DNA from: Paracoccus sp. PAMC 22219
GTDB taxonomy: Bacteria > Pseudomonadota > Alphaproteobacteria > Rhodobacterales > Rhodobacteraceae
Reading direction: 5' to 3'
Length of the DNA stretch: 45,465 nucleotides
Assembly (NCBI RefSeq): GCF_000787695.1
Contig: NZ_BBPH01000069.1
Coordinates: 1-45,465, forward strand
The translations under genes and the position numbers were made by a program. Below are positions 41,041 through 45,465 of the stretch, in pieces; position 1 is the first letter of the stretch, and every line of letters begins with the position of its first letter. The notes under the pieces are model-generated. The model had not been told where the DNA came from and ran no database searches. It saw nothing but the letters and a program-made list of their open reading frames with translations.

Positions 41041-42246
41041 ATGTCAGCCTTCGCCACAACCCGGCCTGCGGGTCTGCGCCATGTCCTTCTGAAGGCGGCG
41101 ACCATCGCATCGGCCCTGTTCCTGGCGGCATGCGAACCGACCGGCGGCGCCAACCAGGCCAGCGGGCCTGAGACCGGACCCCTGATCGACCCGTCCGAAC
41201 CGGTGCGCGTGGCGCTGCTGGCGCCGGGCGGGACCGGGTCGCAGGACCTGGAATGGCTGGCCCGCAGCCTCAAGAACGCGGCCCGCATGGCCGCGGCCGA
41301 CGCGCAGGGCGCGACCATCGACCTGCGCGTCTATGACAGCGGCGCATCGACCGAAAGCGCCGTCGCGCAGGCCAATGCCGCCGCAGACGCAGGCGCGCAG
41401 ATCGTGCTGGGCCCCCTGTTCGCCGAAGGCGCCAATGCCGTCGGCAATGCCATGAAGGCGCGCAACATCAACGTGCTGACCTTCAGCAACAACACCCAGG
41501 TCGCGGGCGGCAACGTCTTCATCCTGGGCAACAGCTTCGAGAACGTGGCCGACCGGCTGGTCGGATACGGCATGACGCAGAACAAGCGCAACGTGCTGGT
41601 CGTGGCGGAAAACGACGTGGCGGGCCAGTTGGGCGGCCGCGCGATCGAGGCCGCCATCGCCCGCAACGGCGCCCGCATGGCGGGCCGGGTGGATCACCCG
41701 GTCTCGATCTCGGGCGTGGACGGGGTGGTGCCGCGCATCACCCAGGCCGCGACGTCGGGGTCGATCGACGCGGTGTTCATGACCGCCAACAACCAGGCCG
41801 TGCTGCCCTATCTGACCGAACAGCTGGCCGCGGCCGGGGTCCGGTCGCCCGGCACGCAAATGATCGGCCTGACCCGGTGGGACCAGCCGTCGTCGCGCCT
41901 CGGCATGCCGCAGCTGGCCGAGGGGTGGTTCGCGATCCCCGACCAGACCCTGCAGCGTCAGTTCGAGGCCCGCTATGCCGGTGCCTATGGCGAGGCGCCG
42001 CACCAGCTGGCCTCGCTGGCCTATGACGGTGTGGCGGCGATCTCCTCTCTGGTGCGCAACGGACAGCGCAATGCGCTGACCACGACGGGCCTGACGCAGC
42101 GCGCGGGCTTTACCGGAGTCGGCGGCATCTTCCGCCTGCAGCGCGACGGCACCGTCCAGCGCGGGCTGGCGGTCGCCACCATCCGCGGCGGCCAGCTGGT
42201 CGTTCTGGACCCCGCGCCGCGCAATTCGCGCGGGCTGGGGTCGTGA
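41041..42246 (+). CDS. Penicillin-binding protein activator (LpoA-like lipoprotein)
   Basis: This 401-residue lipoprotein has the lipobox LFLAAC (Cys31) and then a type I periplasmic-binding-protein fold (VRVALLAPGGTGSQDLEW, IVLGPLFAEGANAVGNAMK, VLTFSNNTQVAGGNVFILG, VVAENDVAGQLG). In the LpoA group such proteins activate penicillin-binding proteins, but this shorter alphaproteobacterial form has no proven partner. The ATG follows AGGGAAG. It faces rsmI and precedes glnD by 22 bp, then murJ, so it may sit in a peptidoglycan-linked unit. Confidence 0.85.
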   Translation: MSAFATTRPAGLRHVLLKAATIASALFLAACEPTGGANQASGPETGPLIDPSEPVRVALLAPGGTGSQDLEWLARSLKNAARMAAADAQGATIDLRVYDSGASTESAVAQANAAADAGAQIVLGPLFAEGANAVGNAMKARNINVLTFSNNTQVAGGNVFILGNSFENVADRLVGYGMTQNKRNVLVVAENDVAGQLGGRAIEAAIARNGARMAGRVDHPVSISGVDGVVPRITQAATSGSIDAVFMTANNQAVLPYLTEQLAAAGVRSPGTQMIGLTRWDQPSSRLGMPQLAEGWFAIPDQTLQRQFEARYAGAYGEAPHQLASLAYDGVAAISSLVRNGQRNALTTTGLTQRAGFTGVGGIFRLQRDGTVQRGLAVATIRGGQLVVLDPAPRNSRGLGS

Positions 42247-42268
42247 CCGAGGCCGGACGCACCGACAG

Positions 42269-45021
42269 ATGACCATCGTCGCGGCCCGACCCGACCTGGA
42301 CACCGACCAGCTGCTGGCCCGCCTGGACCGGCAGCTGGCGGGGACCACCGACCCCCGTCAGATCCGCGCGCAGACCGTGGCGATGCTGACCCTGACGCGG
42401 TCCGTGACGATGGAGGTGATCGAGGCCGCCTTTGCCACCCATCCCCGCGCCGCGCGCGAGACGGTGCGCGCCATCGCCATGCTGACCGACGCGCTGGTCA
42501 CCGCGGTCCACCACGTCGCCACCACCCGCCTGCATCCCCAGCAGTCGTCGTCCGAGACGCAGCGCCTGGCCGTGCTGGCCGTCGGCGGCTATGGCCGAGC
42601 CGAAATGGCGCCCTCGTCCGACGTGGACCTGCTGTTCCTGACGCCGTGGAAGATCACCCCCTGGGCCGAAAGCGTCGTCGAATCAATGCTGTACATGATG
42701 TGGGATCTGAAGCTGAAGATCGGCCATTCGATCCGCAGCGTGGACGACTGCCTGCGCCTTGGCGCGGCCGACATGACGATCCGCACCTCGCTGGTGGAAC
42801 ACCGCCTGGTCACCGGCCACGCCCCCCTGGCCGAAGAGCTGCGCACCCGCCTGTGGGCGGAGCTGTTCGAACGCACAATCCCCGAATTCATCGAGGCCAA
42901 GCTGGAGGAACGCGCCGCGCGCCACACCCGCCAGGGCGGCCAGCGCTATGTCCTTGAACCCAACGTCAAGGAGGGCAAGGGCGGCCTGCGCGACCTGCAG
43001 ACGCTGTACTGGATCGCGAAATACATCCACCGCGTGGACCGCGCGGTCGAGCTGGTCGATCTGGGCGTCTTCACCCGCGACGAGCATCTGGCCTTCTGGC
43101 AGGCCGAGGATTTCCTGTGGGCCGTGCGCAGCCACCTGCACCTGATCGCGGGGCGGCCGTCGGACGTGCTGTCCTTTGACATGCAGGTCGAGGTGGCGCG
43201 CCGCATGGGATATGTCGACACCACCGCTCGGCGCGCGGTCGAGTATTTCATGCAGGACTATTTCCGCCACGCCACCCGCGTCGGAGAGCTGACCCGCGTG
43301 TTCCTGACGGAACTGGAGACGCGCCACGTCCGCACCGCACCATTCTTGGGCCGCATCTTCCGCAGGCGCCGAAAGATGCGCGACGGGTTCATCGACCAGC
43401 AGGGACGCCTCTCCTACGAATCCGAAGCGACGTTCCTGGCCGACCCGCTGAACATCCTGCGCCTGTTCGAGGAGGCTTTGCGCACCGGCGTGCTGATCCA
43501 CCCCGAGGCGCTGCGCCTGGTGGCCGCGAACCTGAACCGCATCGACGACAAGGTGCAGTCCGACCCCGAGGCGATCCGCATCTTCATGGACCTGCTGCTG
43601 CGGCACGGGAACCCCGAACGCGCGCTGCGCCGCATGAACGAATTGGGCGTGCTGGCCGCCTTCATCCCGGAATTCGAACCCGTCGTGGCGATGATGCAGT
43701 TCAACCTGTATCACCACTATACCGTCGACGAACATTCCATCCAATGCGTCGCCGCCCTGGCCGAGATCGAACGCGGCGAGCATCCCGAAGACCTGCCCCT
43801 GTCATCCGAGATCATCCACGCGGGCGTGAACCGGCGCGTCCTGTACCTGGCGACCCTGCTGCACGACATCGGCAAGGGCCGCCCCGAGGATCATTCGATC
43901 CTGGGCGCCCGAATCGCCCGGCGGATCGCGGCGCGGTTCGGCTTTGCGCAGGACGACATCGACACGGTCGAATGGCTGGTGCGCCATCACCTGCTGATGT
44001 CGGACGTCGCCCAGAAACGCGATATCAGCGACCCGCGCACCCTGCGCGATTTCGCCAAGGCGGTGAAGACGCGCAAGCGTCTGGACATGCTGCTGGTGCT
44101 GACTGTCTGCGACATCCGCGGCGTCGGCCCCGGCACCTGGAACAACTGGAAGGCCGCCCTGCTGCGCCAGTTGCACCAGGAAACCGCCGCCGCCCTGGAA
44201 AACGGGCTGGAGGAGCTGAACCGCGACCGCCGCCAGACCGAGGCCAAGCGGTCCCTGCGCCATCTGCTGATCGCCAAGAGCTGGGACGCCCGCACCATTC
44301 GTGCCGAACTGGGGCGCCATTACGACGCCTATTGGTCGGGCCTGCAGACTCAGACCCAAGCCGTCTTTGCCGACCTTCTGTCGGGCCTTGGCGCGGACGA
44401 GATCCGCATCGACCTGCGCGCCGATCCCGACCGCGACGCGACCCGCGCGGCCTTTGTCCTGTCGGACCATCCGGGCATCTTTTCGCGGCTGGCCGGGGCG
44501 CTGACGCTGACCGGGGCGAACGTGGTGGACGCGCGGACCTATACCACGCGCGACGGCTATGCGACCGCGGTGTTCTGGGTCCAGGACAGCGAAGGCCACC
44601 CCTTTGCCGAAGATCGCCTGCCCAAGCTGCGCCAGACCATCCTGCGCACGCTGGCGGGGGAAATCGTCGCCCGCGAGGCATTCGCCAGCCGCGACAAGCC
44701 GAAAAAGCGCAACCGCGAATTCAAGTTCCCGACCCACATCACCTTCGACAACGAAGGCAGCGACATCTATACCATCATCGAGGTCGACACCCGCGACCGC
44801 CCTGGCCTGCTGTACGACCTGACGCGGACGCTGGCCGCGAACCACATCCAGATTGTCAGCGCCGTCATTGCGACCTATGGGGCGCAGGTGGTCGACAGCT
44901 TCTATGTCAAGGACATGTTCGGCCTGAAGCTGCACAGCCTGCGAAACGCGACGGGCTGGAAAAGAAACTGCGCACGGCGATCGCCGACGGCGTGAAACGG
45001 GCCGAGGCTGAACAGGCATGA
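42269..45021 (+). CDS. glnD: [Protein-PII] uridylyltransferase/uridylyl-removing enzyme GlnD (frameshifted)
   Basis: GlnD adds or removes UMP on PII proteins according to glutamine level. The nucleotidyltransferase motif GGYGRAEMAPSSDVDLL is at about 106-122, the HD domain has LLHDIGKGRPEDHS at about 530, and two ACT domains begin at about residues 727 and 831. Near 44942 the frame is lost: the first ends in NATGWKRN, while the other continues KRDGLEKKLRTAIADG to the TGA 45019-45021. Restoring one C (CTGC to CTGCC) gives LPKRDGLEKKL and 917 residues. Only the last 25 or so residues are affected, the very end of the second ACT region. The stop overlaps the murJ ATG. Confidence 0.95.
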
Positions 45022-45465
45022 AATCCGGATTGGTGCGGGGGTTTCTCTCCGTCGGGCTATGGACGCTGATCTCGCGCGCGTCGGGTTTCGTGCGCGACAT
45101 CCTGATGGCCGCCTGGCTGGGCACGGGCGCGGTGGCCGAAGCGTTCCTGATCGCGCTGTCCCTGCCCAACATGTTCCGCCGGTTCTTCGCCGAGGGCGCG
45201 TTCAACACCGCCTTCATCCCGATGTTCTCGAAAAAGCTGGAAGACCCCGACGACGCGCAGCGTTTCGCGCGCGAGGCGTTCTCGGGGCTGTTCCTGACGG
45301 TGCTGGCGCTGTCGGCGGTGGCGATGATCTTCATGCCGGGGCTGGTCTGGCTGATGGCGTCGGGGTTCGCGGGGGACGAAAGGTTCGACCTGGCGGTCGA
45401 ATACGGCCGGATCACGTTCCCCTATATCCTGCTGATCTCGATGGCCTCGATGATCTCGGGCGTCT
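45018..45465 (+). CDS. murJ: Lipid II flippase MurJ (5' part)
   Basis: This is the first 149 codons of MurJ, which flips lipid II across the inner membrane for peptidoglycan synthesis. Visible family features are the start GFLSVGLWTLISRASGFVRD, LIALSLPNMFRRFFAEGAF (the classic MviN/MurJ segment), FNTAFIPMFSKKL and later ITFPYILLISMASMISG. The ATG overlaps the glnD stop (ATGA), so translation is coupled. The rest is outside the window. Confidence 0.96.
   Translation, partial: MKSGLVRGFLSVGLWTLISRASGFVRDILMAAWLGTGAVAEAFLIALSLPNMFRRFFAEGAFNTAFIPMFSKKLEDPDDAQRFAREAFSGLFLTVLALSAVAMIFMPGLVWLMASGFAGDERFDLAVEYGRITFPYILLISMASMISGV

Noticed and set aside
42683..43783. Minus-strand frame of 366 codons, and similar frames at 37082-38101 and 17978-20545
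   Set aside because: They are antisense to glnD, comM and lon respectively, with no family features or ribosome sites.

Overview
This is a very GC-rich chromosomal window from an alphaproteobacterium, most likely a Rhodobacterales/Paracoccus-type bacterium. That placement is an inference. It rests on the gene families (an NDUFS4-like complex I subunit, an IscS/SufBCD/SufS operon, System I cytochrome c maturation next to secDF), a perfect CtrA-type site, a GAAC-N7-GAAC SOS-type site and the overall gene order. I see no IS element, prophage, integrase, CRISPR array or rRNA. The content is conserved housekeeping DNA: 37 protein genes and two tRNAs, packed tightly with many ATGA stop/start overlaps.

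Layout. 1-3.1 kb: 3' part of an alpha/beta hydrolase, facing a minus-strand unit DUF1223 - EamA transporter - yciB. 3.1-6.2 kb: acnA with its own promoter, a candidate operator and a strong terminator. 6.3-14.3 kb (minus): yajC-secD-secF-Mth938-like-ccmA-ccmB-ccmC-ccmD-ccmG, then ggt. 14.4-17.6 kb: M20 amidohydrolase, mazG, dusA, tRNA-Val(CAC). 17.6-23 kb: HU-like gene, lon, an EnvZ-like histidine kinase, a metallo-beta-lactamase-fold hydrolase, tRNA-Asn(GTT). 23.1-27.4 kb: UPF0160/MYG1 family, NDUFS4-like, a small secreted protein, an I78-inhibitor-like lipoprotein, uvrB. 27.4-37 kb (minus): coaBC - IscS-type desulfurase - sufB - sufC - sufD - two YIP1-like membrane proteins - sufS, followed by a DadA-like FAD enzyme. 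37.1-38.6 kb: comM/yifB. 38.6-40.9 kb (minus): rsmI - yraN - gshB. 41-45.5 kb: LpoA-like lipoprotein - glnD - start of murJ.

How the genes fit together. One theme is biogenesis of redox proteins: SUF makes Fe-S clusters (aconitase is a client and complex I needs them), SecDF/YajC exports apocytochromes, and CcmABCDG ligates heme. gshB and ggt bracket glutathione synthesis and turnover. Regulatory sites readable in the DNA suggest four global circuits: RpoH (lon), LexA (uvrB), CtrA (comM) and an unidentified dyad-binding regulator (acnA).

Sequence quality warning. Ten conserved genes are each broken by a single missing base, always explainable as the loss of one base from a short run of identical bases. 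They include the probably essential coaBC, sufD, ccmA and glnD, plus acnA. Adding one base restores a family-typical full-length protein in every case that can be measured. I read these as assembly or base-calling errors and annotate each such gene across its full span. No clearly new defence or mobile system is visible. The most interesting leads are the YIP1-like pair inside the suf operon, the CtrA box at comM, and the repeated CTAG-sharing convergent gene ends.
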